Shown: piece after piece, positions 1 through 9,524 of the stretch
Position numbering within the stretch: position 1 is the stretch's first letter
Layout: every line of letters starts with the position of its first letter
Source of the DNA: Kocuria rosea
GTDB taxonomy: Bacteria > Actinomycetota > Actinomycetes > Actinomycetales > Micrococcaceae
Length of the DNA stretch: 64,000 bases
Direction of reading: 5' to 3'
NCBI RefSeq assembly: GCF_023715525.1
Contig: NZ_JAMBOG010000013.1
Span: forward strand, 1 to 64,000
Position numbers and translations under genes: made by a program
Notes under the pieces: generated by a model
Seen by the model: only the letters and a program-made list of their open reading frames with translations
What the model was told of the DNA's origin: nothing
Database searches by the model: none

Positions 1-1
1 C

Positions 2-193
2 CAGATGGCCTCCATCCTGCTGGCCGGGTTCATGCCCGCCCTGGCCGGAGCCATCGTGCTGTGGACCGGCGGCACGGACGTGGTGGTGGCCATCATCATC
101 GCCACCACCGCCATCGCGATGCTCTCGGTCTCCTTCGCCCCGGAGACCAAGGACCTCGACCTCGCCACCATCGGGCAGACCTCCTCGCGCTAG
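2..193 (+). CDS. MFS transporter, C-terminal end (cut by window edge)
   Basis: Only the last 63 codons are inside the window; the start lies to the left. The visible protein has two hydrophobic stretches, about residues 2-19 and 25-43 of the fragment, joined by a short loop. A polar tail carries the motif APETKDLDL. A final membrane helix followed by a PET..DL tail is common in proton-coupled MFS symporters of the metabolite:H+ symporter (ShiA/ProP-like) group, so that is the best guess. The substrate cannot be told from this piece. It stops at TAG 191-193. The next gene is an SDR dehydrogenase in the same direction 209 bases on, so a shared catabolic role is possible but not shown. Confidence 0.6.
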   Translation, partial: QMASILLAGFMPALAGAIVLWTGGTDVVVAIIIATTAIAMLSVSFAPETKDLDLATIGQTSSR

Positions 194-402
194 CCGACGA
201 GGGCCCGCTCACGGTTTCCGGGGGCGGAGCAGCAGGGGTGCGGACGGGCACCGGCCAGAAGGCCCGTCCGCCGCCCCGGCGCTCCGCCCCCGGGCCCGTT
301 CCGACCACGCCGCCTCACCGATAGGTTTCCTCCCATGACCCGAGAAGCATCGTCCACGTCGTCCGTCCCGGCCCGGTCCCGCGAGCGCCCGGGGGCGCGG
401 CG

Positions 403-1149
403 ATGACGGCCGGCTGCCGCCTCGACGGCCACCGGGCGCTGGTGACCGGCGCGGGCCGCGGCCTCGGCCGGGCCGTCGCCGACGCCCTCGCCGAGCTGGG
501 GGCCGTGGTCCACGGGACCAGCCGGGACCCGGGCACCGCGCGGCAGATCGCCGAGCGCTACGGCACCGCACCGCTGCCGCTGGACCTCGGCGACATCGGC
601 TCCTTCCCCGGGTTCGTCGACGCGCTCCAGGACACGGGCGGGATCGACCTGCTGGTCAACAACGCGGGGATCAACATCCCGCGGCGGGCGGTCGACGTCA
701 CGGTCGAGGACTGGGACGCCGTCATGGACGCCAACCTCAAGGGCAGCTTCTTCCTCACCACCGCCGTGGCCCGCCGGTGGCTGGCCGACGGGCGCGGCGG
801 ATCGGTCGTCAACGTCGCCTCGCAGGCCGGGATCGTGGCCATCGAGGAGCGCGCCGCCTACGGGACCAGCAAGGCCGGGCTGATCCACCTCACGAAGCTC
901 CTGGCCCTGGAGTGGGCCCGGGACGGCATCCGCGTCAACGCCGTGGCCCCCACGTTCGTGCGGACCGAGCTGACCGAGTCCACCCTGAGCCGCCCGGACT
1001 GGGCGGCGGAACTGCTCGGCCGCATCCCGGCGGGGCGCTTCGGCGAGCCCGAGGACGTCGCCGGAGCCGTCGCCTTCCTGCTCAGCGACGCCGCCTCCCT
1101 CATCACGGGCCACACCCTCGTCGTCGACGGCGGCTACACCATCCGGTAG
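403..1149 (+). CDS. SDR family NAD(P)-dependent oxidoreductase
   Basis: A 248-residue classical short-chain dehydrogenase/reductase, a soluble enzyme that oxidises or reduces an alcohol/ketone pair with NAD(P). The Rossmann glycine motif TGAGRGLG is at residues 15-22, the NNAG motif at 86-89, and the catalytic Ser140, Tyr153 and Lys157 (YGTSK) are all present. The C-terminal end (GHTLVVDGGYTIR) is typical of the family. Length is normal. The ATG at 403 leaves 14 residues before the nucleotide-binding motif, as expected. Its neighbours, an MFS transporter before and the arabinose locus after, suggest sugar, sugar-acid or polyol catabolism (inference). It could equally be a KduD-like, gluconate 5-dehydrogenase-like or FabG-like enzyme; the sequence alone does not decide. 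Confidence 0.9.
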   Translation: MTAGCRLDGHRALVTGAGRGLGRAVADALAELGAVVHGTSRDPGTARQIAERYGTAPLPLDLGDIGSFPGFVDALQDTGGIDLLVNNAGINIPRRAVDVTVEDWDAVMDANLKGSFFLTTAVARRWLADGRGGSVVNVASQAGIVAIEERAAYGTSKAGLIHLTKLLALEWARDGIRVNAVAPTFVRTELTESTLSRPDWAAELLGRIPAGRFGEPEDVAGAVAFLLSDAASLITGHTLVVDGGYTIR

Positions 1150-1212
1150 GCCGCGCGGGAGGAGGCCGCCCCCGGGTCGGCGCACGGCGCAGCCGCCGCG
1201 TAGGCTCGGAGG

Positions 1213-1449
1213 ATGACCAGCGCACAGGACATCGCCGAGTGGATGCTCGAGCGCATCCGCACCGAGGGACGGCTCTCCCAGGACCAGGCCGTGGAGCAGA
1301 TCCCGGAGACCTTCGGCCCCGAGTGGGTCCGCACCCTGGAGAACGGCCACACCGGGATCAGCAAGGACGTCCTCGCGGCCTTCCGCAAGGCCCACGGCGG
1401 CACGGTCCAGTGGGACCGCGACCGCCGCTTCTGGTCCGCCAGGGGCTGA
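1213..1449 (+). CDS. small DUF6953-like protein
   Basis: A 78-residue soluble protein with no membrane segment or signal peptide. Its features are an N-terminal helix (IAEWMLERI), a middle part reading FGPEWVRTLENGHTGISKDV, and a C-terminal LAAFRKAHGGTVQWDRDRRFW. The pattern of aromatic residues, an ENG turn and ISKDVL.AFRK recalls the uncharacterised DUF6953 family (recognition from memory, not searched). Function is unknown. A TAGGCT hexamer at 1201-1206 ends six bases before the ATG, so the transcript may be leaderless; GGAGG also lies directly before the ATG but too close to act as a normal ribosome site. It converges on the epimerase gene with only six bases between the stops. Confidence 0.75.
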   Translation: MTSAQDIAEWMLERIRTEGRLSQDQAVEQIPETFGPEWVRTLENGHTGISKDVLAAFRKAHGGTVQWDRDRRFWSARG

Positions 1450-1455
1450 GCCCCC

Positions 1456-2421
1456 TCAGCCGTCCGCCGAGGCCCGGATCCCGAAGCTCAGCGCGTGGCT
1501 CTGCCCCGGCCGCAGCACCAGGAGGTCGGTGCCGGAGTTGAACGCGTCGGGCGGGCACGTCATGGGCTCGACGGCCAGGCCCCGGCGCCCCACCTTGTCA
1601 CCGCTGTAGACCTGGAGCCAGGGCGCGGCCGCCGTCAGCCGGGTGGACAGCCCGGTGCCGGGATGGTGGAGCACCACCTCCCACGCCTCGTCCGGCAGAG
1701 CGCCGAAGGCGTGGTCGATCTGCTGGGGGCCCACCGTCCGGGCCTGCCGGAAGTCGAGGCCGGCCTCCTCCACCGGGACCGTCCCCGTGGGCAGCAGCCG
1801 CTCGTCCACGGTCACGACCCGCCCGGCCGGCACCTGCAGGGCGCACTCGTCGACCGGGGCGAGCCCGCAGGTCAGGTAGGGGTGGGAGGACGCGCCGTAC
1901 GGGGCCGGGGCGTCCCCGACGTTGGTGGAGGTGATCTCCACGGCCAGTCCGCGGTCGGCGGCGAGGCGGTAGCGGACCTCGCTCACGAGGTGGAACGGGT
2001 AGCCGTACCGGGGCAGCAGGCTCGTGCGGAACCGGGCCTCGCCGGGGCTCAGCTCCACCGCCTCCCAGTCCACCCAGCAGGCGAGGCCGTGCAGGGCGCT
2101 GTGCGTCGCGTGCTCGTTGACGGGCAGCTCGTGGGTCTCGCCGCCGAAGCCGTAGCGGCCGTCGGCGATCCGGTTCGGCCAGGGCACGAGGGTCTTGCCC
2201 TCGTAGGCGGCGGGGATCCCCGAGGCGGGCACGGGCAGCACCAGGTCGGTGCCGCGCCAGGTCAGGGCCCCCAGGGCGGCCCCCGAGGAGAAGACCGTCG
2301 CCCGGTACTCGCCGGCGGCCAGGGTGTGCGCCGCGCCGTTCGCCGAGCGGTCGGGGACCGCGCGGTGGTGCCCCTCCTCGTGCCCCGGACCGCGCCCGGG
2401 GCGGGGCACGACGGTGTTCAC
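1456..2421 (-). CDS. aldose 1-epimerase family protein, end of the ara operon
   Basis: A 321-residue galactose-mutarotase-like protein that would interconvert the alpha and beta anomers of a free aldose such as L-arabinose in the cytoplasm. Family features are visible in order: a beta-sandwich core opening with [12 protein letters not shown], the substrate-pocket stretch [21 protein letters not shown], a second His in the YGASSHPYL motif, and near the end the catalytic-glutamate region [15 protein letters not shown]. The chosen GTG at 2419-2421 overlaps the araA stop as GTGA, so translation is probably coupled. That start leaves about 38 poorly conserved residues before the domain. It closes the araB-araD-araA-epimerase operon, which fits a role in presenting the right anomer to arabinose isomerase. 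Confidence 0.88.
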   Translation of the reverse strand: MNTVVPRPGRGPGHEEGHHRAVPDRSANGAAHTLAAGEYRATVFSSGAALGALTWRGTDLVLPVPASGIPAAYEGKTLVPWPNRIADGRYGFGGETHELPVNEHATHSALHGLACWVDWEAVELSPGEARFRTSLLPRYGYPFHLVSEVRYRLAADRGLAVEITSTNVGDAPAPYGASSHPYLTCGLAPVDECALQVPAGRVVTVDERLLPTGTVPVEEAGLDFRQARTVGPQQIDHAFGALPDEAWEVVLHHPGTGLSTRLTAAAPWLQVYSGDKVGRRGLAVEPMTCPPDAFNSGTDLLVLRPGQSHALSFGIRASADG

Positions 2422-3926
2422 AGCCCCTGGGCCAGCCTGTAGTAGGCGTGGTTGAGCCGCAGGTCGCGGGCGAACTGCCGGGTCGTCGTCCCCTCGTCGA
2501 TGACGGCGAGCTCGACGCCGGCCATGTCGGCGAGGTCCTCGAAGACCTCCAGGCCCACGGCCGTGGTGAGCACGGTGTGGTGCGCGGCGCCGGCCGTGAG
2601 CCAGCACTCGGCCGAGGTGGCCAGGCCGGGCCGGGGGCTCCACACGGCCCGGGCGACGGGCAGGTTGGGCAGCTCGGCGTCCGGCGGGACGACGTCGACG
2701 ACGTTGGCGGTCAGCCGGAAGCGCTCGCGCAGGTCGGACATCGCCACGACGACGCCCTGACCGGGGTCCGTGTCGAAGACCAGCCGGACCGGGTCCTCGC
2801 GCCCGCCGATGCCCAGCGGGTGGATCTCCAGCCGCGGCCGCTCCGTGGTGAGGGACGGGCAGACCTCGAGCATGTGGGCGCCGAGGATCTTCTCCCTGCC
2901 CGGGGTCAGCTCGTAGGTGTAGTCCTCCATGAGCGAGGCGCCGCCGGGCAGCCCGTGGCCCATGACCTTGGCGGCCCGGACGAGGATCGCGGTCTTCCAG
3001 TCGCCCTCGGCGCCGAAGCCGTACCCGTCGGCCATGAGCCGCTGCACGGCCAGGCCCGGGAGCTGGCGCAGCCCGCCGAGGTCCTCGAAGTTGGTGGTGA
3101 ACGCCCCGAACCCGCCCTCTTCGAGGAACGCGCGCAGGCCGAGCTCGATCCGGGCGCCGTAGCGCAGGGACCCGTGGCGCTCCCCGCCGGGGCACAGCTC
3201 CTCGGCGATGTCGTAGAGCTGCTCGTAGTCGGCGACCAGGGCGTCCACGTCGGCATCGGCGGCCGCGTCCACGGCCTCGACGAGGTCGTTGACGCCCCAG
3301 GTGTTCACGGAGACCCCGAGGCGGATCTCGGCCTCGGTCTTGTCGCCCTCGGTGACGGCGACGTTGCGCATGTTGTCGCCGAAGCGGGCCAGGCGCAGCT
3401 CCTGCATGGCGGCCCAGCCCGCCGCCGCGCGCGCCCACGTGCCGATCTTCGCCTGGACGAGCGCGTGGCCGGCGTGGCCCACCACGGTCTTGCGGGCGAT
3501 CCCGAGGCGGGTGGCGATGTAGCCGAACTCGCGGTCGCCGTGGGCGGCCTGGTTGAGGTTCATGAAGTCCATGTCGAGGTCCGCCCAGGGCAGCTCGACG
3601 TTGGCCTGGGTGTGCAGGTGCAGCATCGGCTTGGTCAGGGCGTCGAGGCCCAGGATCCACATCTTCGCCGGGGAGAAGGTGTGCATCCAGGTGACGACCC
3701 CCAGGCACGCGTCGTCGGCGTTGGCCTCCAGGGCCGTGCGCCGGATGGCCTCGCGGTCCTTGAGCACCGGCTTCCACACCACGCGCACGGGCACGTCGGC
3801 GGCGTCGTCGAGCGTGGCGGCGATCGTCCGGGACTGCTCGGCCACCTGGCGCAGGGTGTCCTCGCCGTAGAGGTCCTGGGAGCCGGTGAGGAACCAGATC
3901 TGCTTGCCGTCGAAGGGGTTCTTCAT
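2418..3926 (-). CDS. araA: L-arabinose isomerase
   Basis: A 502-residue cytoplasmic enzyme converting L-arabinose to L-ribulose, the first step of bacterial arabinose breakdown; it needs a divalent metal, usually Mn. The length is that of the family. The start [21 protein letters not shown] is the characteristic AraA N-terminus. Metal and catalytic regions are in place: [11 protein letters not shown] and [10 protein letters not shown] carry the two glutamates, [10 protein letters not shown] the first histidine, and GAAHHTVLT the second. The ATG at 3924-3926 overlaps the araD stop as ATGA, and its own stop overlaps the epimerase start. It is the third gene of a tightly coupled operon read from the promoter near 6.5 kb. 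Confidence 0.97.
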   Translation of the reverse strand: MKNPFDGKQIWFLTGSQDLYGEDTLRQVAEQSRTIAATLDDAADVPVRVVWKPVLKDREAIRRTALEANADDACLGVVTWMHTFSPAKMWILGLDALTKPMLHLHTQANVELPWADLDMDFMNLNQAAHGDREFGYIATRLGIARKTVVGHAGHALVQAKIGTWARAAAGWAAMQELRLARFGDNMRNVAVTEGDKTEAEIRLGVSVNTWGVNDLVEAVDAAADADVDALVADYEQLYDIAEELCPGGERHGSLRYGARIELGLRAFLEEGGFGAFTTNFEDLGGLRQLPGLAVQRLMADGYGFGAEGDWKTAILVRAAKVMGHGLPGGASLMEDYTYELTPGREKILGAHMLEVCPSLTTERPRLEIHPLGIGGREDPVRLVFDTDPGQGVVVAMSDLRERFRLTANVVDVVPPDAELPNLPVARAVWSPRPGLATSAECWLTAGAAHHTVLTTAVGLEVFEDLADMAGVELAVIDEGTTTRQFARDLRLNHAYYRLAQGL

Positions 3927-4654
3927 GCGTGCTGCTCCTCCTGCTGGGTGGCGGGCTGGCCGTAGACGTTCTGGTAGCGGTCGTGCAGGCGGTCGATGTC
4001 CGTCTGCGGGATGGGGGTGGGCTCGCCGAGCTGCCGGCAGATGTGGACGGTCCGCGCGACCTCCTCGCACAGCACGGCCGCCTTCACGGCCGACCGGGCG
4101 TCCCTGCCGACGGTGAAGGGGCCGTGGTTGGCCATGAGCACCGCCGGGGACCGCGACCCCCGGAGGGTCTCCACGATGCCCCGGCCGATGGAGTCGTCCC
4201 CGATCAGGGCGAAGGGCCCCACGGGGATGTCCCCGCCGAACTCGTCGGCCATCATCGTCAGCACGCACGGGACCGGCTCGCCCCGGGCGGCCCAGGCGGT
4301 GGCGTAGGTGGAGTGGGTGTGCACCACTCCCCCGACCTCGTCCATGTGCCGGTAGACGTAGGCGTGGGCGGCGGTGTCCGAGGAGGGCTGCAGGCGGGCC
4401 GGGGTGCCGTCGTCGATCTTCGTCCCGTCGAGGGTGCAGACGACCATCGTCTCGGCGCTGAGGTCGTCGTAGGAGACGCCGGAGGGCTTGATCACGAACA
4501 GCTCCGCGCCCGCCACCCGCTCCGAGACGTTGCCGGCCGTCCACACGACCAGCTCGTTGCGCGGCAGCTCGGCGTGCAGGGCCGCGACCCGGGCCCGTGC
4601 CTGCGCGACGGCGGCCTGGACCTCGGCGGGCAGGTCGGCCAGTCGCGGGCTCAC
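3923..4654 (-). CDS. araD: L-ribulose-5-phosphate 4-epimerase
   Basis: A 243-residue class II aldolase-fold enzyme that converts L-ribulose 5-phosphate to D-xylulose 5-phosphate, feeding arabinose carbon into the pentose phosphate pathway. Visible motifs are TAGNVSER and KPSGVSYDD (phosphate and substrate binding), [10 protein letters not shown] with two zinc-binding histidines, and MANHGPF with the third. The last part, DRYQNVYGQ, is typical of AraD/UlaF proteins. The GTG start at 4652-4654 forms a GTGA overlap with the end of araB, and the stop forms an ATGA overlap with araA, so all three arabinose enzymes should be made in step. The context makes AraD far more likely than other family members such as fuculose-phosphate aldolase. 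Confidence 0.96.
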   Translation of the reverse strand: MSPRLADLPAEVQAAVAQARARVAALHAELPRNELVVWTAGNVSERVAGAELFVIKPSGVSYDDLSAETMVVCTLDGTKIDDGTPARLQPSSDTAAHAYVYRHMDEVGGVVHTHSTYATAWAARGEPVPCVLTMMADEFGGDIPVGPFALIGDDSIGRGIVETLRGSRSPAVLMANHGPFTVGRDARSAVKAAVLCEEVARTVHICRQLGEPTPIPQTDIDRLHDRYQNVYGQPATQQEEQHA

Positions 4655-6411
4655 GAGACGACCTCCGCGGTGCGCGCCGCGCGCTCGGCCCCGTCGGTCC
4701 CCACGGGCACCGGCTCGCCCGGGGCGGGCCGCCCCGGCGCCGCGAGGGCCTCGCGGCGGATCCTCCTGAGCCGGTGCATGACGTCGCTGCCTCCCCGGCC
4801 GAAGTGGTCGTGGAGCTGCCGGTACTCGACGTAGAGCGCGTCGTAGCGGCGGGCCGCGTCCTCGTCCGGGGTGTAGGCGGCCGCGATCCGCCGCCCCATG
4901 GCCGCGGCACCGGCCCGCACGTCGGGGTGGGCCCCGGCCGCGACGGCGGCGTGGATGGCCGAGCCGAGGGCCGGGCCCTGCTCGGAGGCGATGACCGACA
5001 GCGGCAGGCCGGTGACGTCGGCGTAGAGCTGCATCAGGAAGCGGTTCTTCAGCAGCCCGCCGGCCACGACCAGCTCGGTGACCGGCACCCCGGCCCCGGC
5101 GAAGGCCTCCACGATGGTGCGGGTGCCGAAGGCGGTCGCCTCCAGCAGGGCCCGGTAGACGTCCTCCGGGCGCGTGGTGAGGGTCAGGCCCAGGACCAGC
5201 CCGGACAGCTCGTGGTCCACCAGCACCGAGCGGTTGCCCGAGTGCCAGTCCAGGGCGATCAGGCCGTGCTCGCCGATCTGCTGGGCGGCGGCCTTCTCCG
5301 TGAGCAGCTCGTGCACGGACACGCCCCGCCGGCGGGCCTCGTCCGCGTACTCGGCGGGCACCTGGTGGGCCGCGTACCAGCCGAAGATGTCGCCCACCCC
5401 GGACTGGCCGGCCTCGTAGCCCCAGGCGCCCTCGACGATCCCGCCGTGCACGACGCCGCACATGCCCGGCACCTCGGCCAGGGTCTCCCCGTTCATGACG
5501 TGGCAGGTGGAGGTGCCCATGATCGCCACCATCTGCCCGGGCTCCAGGGCGTCGGCGGCCGGGGCGGTGACGTGGGCGTCGACGTTGCCGACGGCGACCG
5601 CGATGCCCTCGGGCAGTCCCGTCCAGGCGGCGGCCCGGGCGCTGAGCGTACCCGCCCGGTGGCCGAGCTGGCCGATCTCGTGCTCCACCTTCTCCCGCAC
5701 GAACCCGGCGAAGCCGGGGTTCAGGGCGGCGAGGAAGTCCTCGGTGGGGTAGGCCCCGTCCTGGTAGATGCCCTTGTACCCGGCCGTGCACGCGTTGCGC
5801 ACGTAGCGGCCGGTCAGCTGCCACACGATCCAGTCGGCCGCCTCGACCCAGTGCTCCATCGCGGCGTAGACCTCGGGGTCCTCCTCCAGCACCTGCAGGC
5901 CCTTCGCGAACTCCCACTCCGAGGAGATGAACCCGCCGTACCGGGCGATCCACTCCTCGCCGCGGGCGTGGGCCAGGGCGTTGATCCGGTCGGCCTGGCC
6001 CTGGGCCGCGTGGTGCTTCCACAGCTTGACGTAGGCGTGCGGGCGCGCGGCGAACTGATCGAGCTCGCACAGCGGCGTCCCGTCGGACGTGGTGGGCACC
6101 ATGGTGCAGGCCGTGAAGTCGGTGCCGATCCCGATCACGTCGGCCGGGTCCACCCCGGCCGCCGCCACGGCCGCCGGCACGGCCTGCCGGAGCACCTCGA
6201 CGTAGTCGGCCGGCACCTGCAGCGCCCAGTCCGGGGGCAGCGCCTCCCCGGCGTGGGCGCTCAGCGCACGGTCCATCACCGCGTGACGGTACTCGTGCAC
6301 CGCGCTGCCGAGCTCCGCGCCGTCCGCGACCCGGACCACCACGGCCCGACCGGAGAGGGTGCCGTAGTCCACCCCGACGACCACGGCTCGTTGAGAACTT
6401 GACTGGTCCAC
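4651..6411 (-). CDS. araB: ribulokinase
   Basis: A 586-residue FGGY-family sugar kinase that phosphorylates L-ribulose with ATP. The N-terminal ATPase-fold strand [17 protein letters not shown], the [12 protein letters not shown] segment, the substrate loop near EWEFAKGLQ, the [11 protein letters not shown] phosphate motif and the C-terminal [16 protein letters not shown] are all recognisable. The size is close to the 566 residues of E. coli AraB. The GTG at 6409-6411 is chosen because AGGAAG sits nine bases upstream and the family N-terminus follows at once. It is first in the operon araB-araD-araA-epimerase and is preceded by a promoter with a LacI-type operator. No arabinose transporter gene is attached to the operon. 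Confidence 0.96.
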   Translation of the reverse strand: MDQSSSQRAVVVGVDYGTLSGRAVVVRVADGAELGSAVHEYRHAVMDRALSAHAGEALPPDWALQVPADYVEVLRQAVPAAVAAAGVDPADVIGIGTDFTACTMVPTTSDGTPLCELDQFAARPHAYVKLWKHHAAQGQADRINALAHARGEEWIARYGGFISSEWEFAKGLQVLEEDPEVYAAMEHWVEAADWIVWQLTGRYVRNACTAGYKGIYQDGAYPTEDFLAALNPGFAGFVREKVEHEIGQLGHRAGTLSARAAAWTGLPEGIAVAVGNVDAHVTAPAADALEPGQMVAIMGTSTCHVMNGETLAEVPGMCGVVHGGIVEGAWGYEAGQSGVGDIFGWYAAHQVPAEYADEARRRGVSVHELLTEKAAAQQIGEHGLIALDWHSGNRSVLVDHELSGLVLGLTLTTRPEDVYRALLEATAFGTRTIVEAFAGAGVPVTELVVAGGLLKNRFLMQLYADVTGLPLSVIASEQGPALGSAIHAAVAAGAHPDVRAGAAAMGRRIAAAYTPDEDAARRYDALYVEYRQLHDHFGRGGSDVMHRLRRIRREALAAPGRPAPGEPVPVGTDGAERAARTAEVVS

Positions 6412-6474
6412 TTCGACCCACTTCCTGTGTCCGGCTCGTCTGGCACGAGCAGCGCGTCCGCCACCCGGTCCCGA

Positions 6475-6490
6475 TGTGGTCGACACCACA
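6475..6490. promoter_or_regulatory. second inverted repeat in the ara control region
   Basis: TGTGGTCGACACCACA has perfect 6-base arms, TGTGGT and ACCACA, around a 4-base centre. It lies one base from the LacI-type operator and covers the expected araB transcription start near 6485. Its sequence differs from the LacI-type site, so it may serve another regulator or be a second, weaker site (inference). Confidence 0.5.
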
Positions 6491-6491
6491 G

Positions 6492-6507
6492 ATGTTATCG
6501 CTAACAT
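6492..6507. promoter_or_regulatory. LacI-type operator between araB and the dehydrogenase
   Basis: ATGTTATCGCTAACAT is a near-palindrome with perfect 6-base arms (ATGTTA/TAACAT) and the central CG usual for LacI-family operators. It overlaps the -10 and spacer of the proposed araB promoter and lies between two divergent genes. A LacI-family regulator gene lies downstream of the divergent dehydrogenase, so local control of both transcription units is the simple reading. Confidence 0.72.
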
Positions 6508-6519
6508 GAGGAAGTGCAA
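6492..6519 (-). promoter_or_regulatory. araB promoter
   Basis: On the minus strand TTGCAC (6514-6519) and TAACAT (6492-6497) are separated by 16 bases, giving a plausible sigma-A-type promoter. The start would be near 6485 and the leader about 73 bases before the araB GTG. The LacI-type operator occupies the -10 and spacer, so bound repressor would block RNA polymerase. Confidence 0.5.
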
Positions 6520-6583
6520 GTGCTCTCGTCCGCCTCCCCGCTCCCGGTGGCGCGGCAGACACCACCGGAAGAGGAGGACGCCT

Positions 6584-7597
6584 GTGCGCGTGGCCCGCCT
6601 GCACGGCATCGAGGACGTGCGCCTGTCCGAGGAGGACGTCCCGGTGCCCGGTCCCGGGGAGTCGCTCGTGCGCGTGGAGGCCGTCGGCCTCTGCGGCTCG
6701 GACCTGCACTGGTTCGGCCAGGGCGGCATCGGCGACGCCGTCGTCGAGCGCCCCGTCGTGCCCGGCCACGAGCTGGCGGGCACCGCGGTCACCGGTCCCC
6801 ACGAGGGGCGCCTCGTGGCGGTCGACCCGGCGATCCCGTGCGGCCGCTGTGCCCTGTGCCGGGAGGGCCACCGCAACCTGTGCCCCACGGTGCAGTTCTC
6901 GGGGCACGGGACGCTCGACGGGGGGCTGCGGCAGTTCATGGCCTGGCCCACCGACCTCCTGACGCCCCTGCCGGAGGGCATGACCGCGGCGGACGGCGCC
7001 GTGCTGGAGCCGCTCGGGGTCGCCCTGCACGCCTGGGACCTCTCGCACGCCCGGGCGGGCGCCACGGTCGCCGTGGTCGGGTGCGGGCCCCTCGGGCTCC
7101 TGCTGGTCCAGCTCGCCCTGGCCTGCGGGGCGGCGCGCGTGATCGCGGTGGAGGCACTGGAGCACCGTCGCGCCGCCGCACGGCGCTGCGGGGCCGGGAC
7201 CGTGCTCGCGCCGGACGAGGCGCGGGACCCGGCGGTCTGGCAGCGGATCGCCGGCGACGGGTGCGACGTGTCGTTCGAGGTGTGCGGCAGCGACGAGACC
7301 GTGCGCACGGCCCTGCTCGCCGCCCGGCCCGGGGCGCGCGTGCTGCTGGTCGGCATCCCCGACGACGACCGCAGCTCCTTCCCCGCAGGCCTGGCCCGCC
7401 GCAAGGGGCTCACCCTCGTGCTCGTGCGCCGCATGAAGGAGATGCACGCCCGGACGGTGGGGCTCGTGGCGTCCGGGCGCATCGACGTGCGCTCCGTCGT
7501 GTCGGCCACCCATTCCCTGGACGACGCTCCCCGGGCCTTCGCGGCGGCCGTCGCCCGGCAGGGCCTGAAGATCGTGATCGACCCCCAGCGGCCGTGA
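6584..7597 (+). CDS. zinc-binding sugar/polyol dehydrogenase (MDR family)
   Basis: A 337-residue medium-chain dehydrogenase that would oxidise a secondary alcohol of a polyol or sugar with NAD(P). The catalytic-zinc motif GLCGSDLHW and GHELAG are present, then the structural-zinc cysteines in CGRCALCREGHRNLC, and the Rossmann motif GCGPLGLL in the second half. It resembles sorbitol/L-iditol or L-threonine-type dehydrogenases. The GTG at 6584 is chosen because GAGGAGG at 6571-6577 lies six bases upstream. A longer in-frame start at 6476 would run through the operator region and gives a non-conserved N-terminus. Divergent from araB across the LacI-type operator, so it may belong to the same regulon. 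Confidence 0.88.
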   Translation: MRVARLHGIEDVRLSEEDVPVPGPGESLVRVEAVGLCGSDLHWFGQGGIGDAVVERPVVPGHELAGTAVTGPHEGRLVAVDPAIPCGRCALCREGHRNLCPTVQFSGHGTLDGGLRQFMAWPTDLLTPLPEGMTAADGAVLEPLGVALHAWDLSHARAGATVAVVGCGPLGLLLVQLALACGAARVIAVEALEHRRAAARRCGAGTVLAPDEARDPAVWQRIAGDGCDVSFEVCGSDETVRTALLAARPGARVLLVGIPDDDRSSFPAGLARRKGLTLVLVRRMKEMHARTVGLVASGRIDVRSVVSATHSLDDAPRAFAAAVARQGLKIVIDPQRP

Positions 7598-7667
7598 GCC
7601 GCGTTCCCGGGCCCGGCCGCGCTCTGGAAGAGCCCGCCGTCACGGGCCGCGAGCGGTGCCGCCGGCC

Positions 7668-8756
7668 TCAGCGAGGAGCGGCGGTGCTGGCCCTGATGGC
7701 GAGCGAGGGCTGGATCCGCACGGTCTCCAGGTCCGGGGACCCGGCGTCCGTGGCGTCGATCATGTCCAGCAGCCGCCGCAGGCAGGCGCGCCCGAGGTCG
7801 TCGAAGGGCTGCCGGACGGTCGTCAGGGGCGGCGTGAAGTAGCCCGCGCCGGCGACGTCGTCGAAGCCGGCGACCGAGACCTCGCCGGGAACCTCCACGC
7901 CGCGCTCCCAGAAGGCGCGCAGCATGCCCAGGGCCATCTCGTCGTTCGCGGCGAACACGGCGGTCGGCCCGTGGCCGGCCCGGAGCTGGTCGGCCGTCTC
8001 CAGGCCGATGGCGTACCCGCTCGACGCCCGCCAGTCGCCGCTCGTCAGACGGGTGCTGTCGAGACCTCGCTCCTGCATCTCGTCGCGCCACCCCTGGACG
8101 CGGATCCGGGCGTCGAACCAGTCCTGCGGCCCGGCGACGTGGAGGACGTCCCGGTGCCCGAGGTCCAGCAGGTGGGCCGTGACCGCCCGGGCGCCGCGGT
8201 ACTGGTCGACGTGGACGCGGGAGAGCGAGGCCGAGCTGGGCCGTCCCCGCCCCTCCTCCCGGGAGGTGATCATCACGATGGGCACAGGAGCCCGGAAGTG
8301 GTCGATGACGTGGGCGACGGTGTCGTGCGGGACGATGACGACGATCCCGTCGACGCCGTGGGCCAGGAAGTGCTCCAGCACCCGGTTCATCGACTCGACC
8401 CCGTAGTCCCGCAGCGTCGCGACGCTGACGAAGTACTCGTGCTCCCGGGCGGCCTCCTCGATGCTGACCAGCGTGCTCAGGGGGCCGTGCAGGGACGACC
8501 CCGTGGCCACCACGCCGATCGTGTCCGTGCGCTTGCGCACCAGCGCGCGGGCCACGGCGTTGCGCCGGTACCCCAGCGCGTCGATCGCCGCGTGGACGCG
8601 CTGGCGGGTCGCCGGGCGCACGCTCGGGTGGCCGTTGAGCACTCGGGAGACGGTCTGGTGGGAGACGCCGGCCACCTTCGCCACGTCCATCATGGAGGGG
8701 GCGCGCTCGCCGGCGCCGAGGAGGGGCGTGGCGCCGGCCTGGTCGATCTGGGACAT
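7668..8756 (-). CDS. LacI family transcriptional regulator
   Basis: A 362-residue DNA-binding regulator. The LacI helix-turn-helix is at about residues 22-43 (MDVAKVAGVSHQTVSRVLNG), followed by the hinge region LVRKRTDTIGVV and a periplasmic-binding-protein-like sugar domain ending in VAGFDDV. An acidic/polar pre-sequence of about 20 residues precedes the HTH; the ATG at 8754-8756 is the only good start nearby, though its ribosome site is weak. It converges on the dehydrogenase gene, which separates it from araB. It is the natural candidate to bind the operator at 6492-6507 and to respond to arabinose or a related sugar (inference). Confidence 0.93.
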   Translation of the reverse strand: MSQIDQAGATPLLGAGERAPSMMDVAKVAGVSHQTVSRVLNGHPSVRPATRQRVHAAIDALGYRRNAVARALVRKRTDTIGVVATGSSLHGPLSTLVSIEEAAREHEYFVSVATLRDYGVESMNRVLEHFLAHGVDGIVVIVPHDTVAHVIDHFRAPVPIVMITSREEGRGRPSSASLSRVHVDQYRGARAVTAHLLDLGHRDVLHVAGPQDWFDARIRVQGWRDEMQERGLDSTRLTSGDWRASSGYAIGLETADQLRAGHGPTAVFAANDEMALGMLRAFWERGVEVPGEVSVAGFDDVAGAGYFTPPLTTVRQPFDDLGRACLRRLLDMIDATDAGSPDLETVRIQPSLAIRASTAAPR

Positions 8757-8930
8757 GCCCCCATCATCCCCCTCATCGGAGCGCGGCGGGGCGTGCCCGG
8801 GACGAACGCCCTGCTCCGCGGCCGGCGCCGGTCCGCTGCGCCCCGGGCGGGGCTGGAGCCGGGAGCGCAGGGGCAGGACACTGGCATCAGGCCCGGGGAC
8901 CGCCCGGGACACGACCGGAGAGGACCCGTC

Positions 8931-9494
8931 ATGACCGACCTCGACGTCGCGGCCGCCGTCATCGACCAGATCGACCGGCACTGGACCCAGCAGCTGCGGC
9001 CCCGCCTCGCGGGACTGAGCGACGAGGAGTACTTCTTCGACCCCACGGGCGGGTCCGCGTGGACCGTCCACCCCCGGACGCAGCGGCGCACGCCCCAGCA
9101 GGCGGGCGCCGGGGAGCTCGTGGTGGACTTCGCCCTGCCGGAGCCGGTGCCCGCGCCGTTCACGACCGTCGCGTGGCGGACGGCGCACGTCGTCGTCGGG
9201 ATCCTCGCGGTGCGCAGCCACGGGCACTTCGGGGGCCCGGAGGCCTCCTACCGGAGCTGGCCGTACGCCGGGACCGCCGACGAGGCGCTGGCCCAGCTCG
9301 ATCGTGAGTACGCGCGCTGGATGTCGGGGGTGCGCTCCCTGTCGGACGCGGACCTGGCGCGCCCGTGCGGACCGTCGGAGGGCGCGTACGCGGAGCTGCC
9401 GATGCTGGCCCTGGTGCTGCACGTCAACCGTGAGCTGATCCACCACGGTGCGGAGATCGCCCTGCTGCGCGACCTCTACGCCCACACCCGCTGA
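8931..9494 (+). CDS. DinB family protein
   Basis: A 187-residue protein with the helical-bundle character of the DinB/YfiT superfamily, whose members bind a metal through histidines and are often thiol-dependent transferases. The N-terminal helix (IDQIDRHWTQQLRPRLAGLSDEE) is followed by the frequent phrase EYFFDPTGGSAWTVHPR. Near the end HVNRELIHHGAEIALLRDLY carries the metal-binding histidine pair on the last helix. GGAGAGGA lies six bases before the ATG at 8931. It is divergent from the LacI gene. In actinobacteria many such proteins depend on mycothiol, but no reaction can be assigned here. Confidence 0.82.
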   Translation: MTDLDVAAAVIDQIDRHWTQQLRPRLAGLSDEEYFFDPTGGSAWTVHPRTQRRTPQQAGAGELVVDFALPEPVPAPFTTVAWRTAHVVVGILAVRSHGHFGGPEASYRSWPYAGTADEALAQLDREYARWMSGVRSLSDADLARPCGPSEGAYAELPMLALVLHVNRELIHHGAEIALLRDLYAHTR

Positions 9495-9524
9495 GCCGCC
9501 CCGCCCGAAGCGCCGTCCGGGGGC

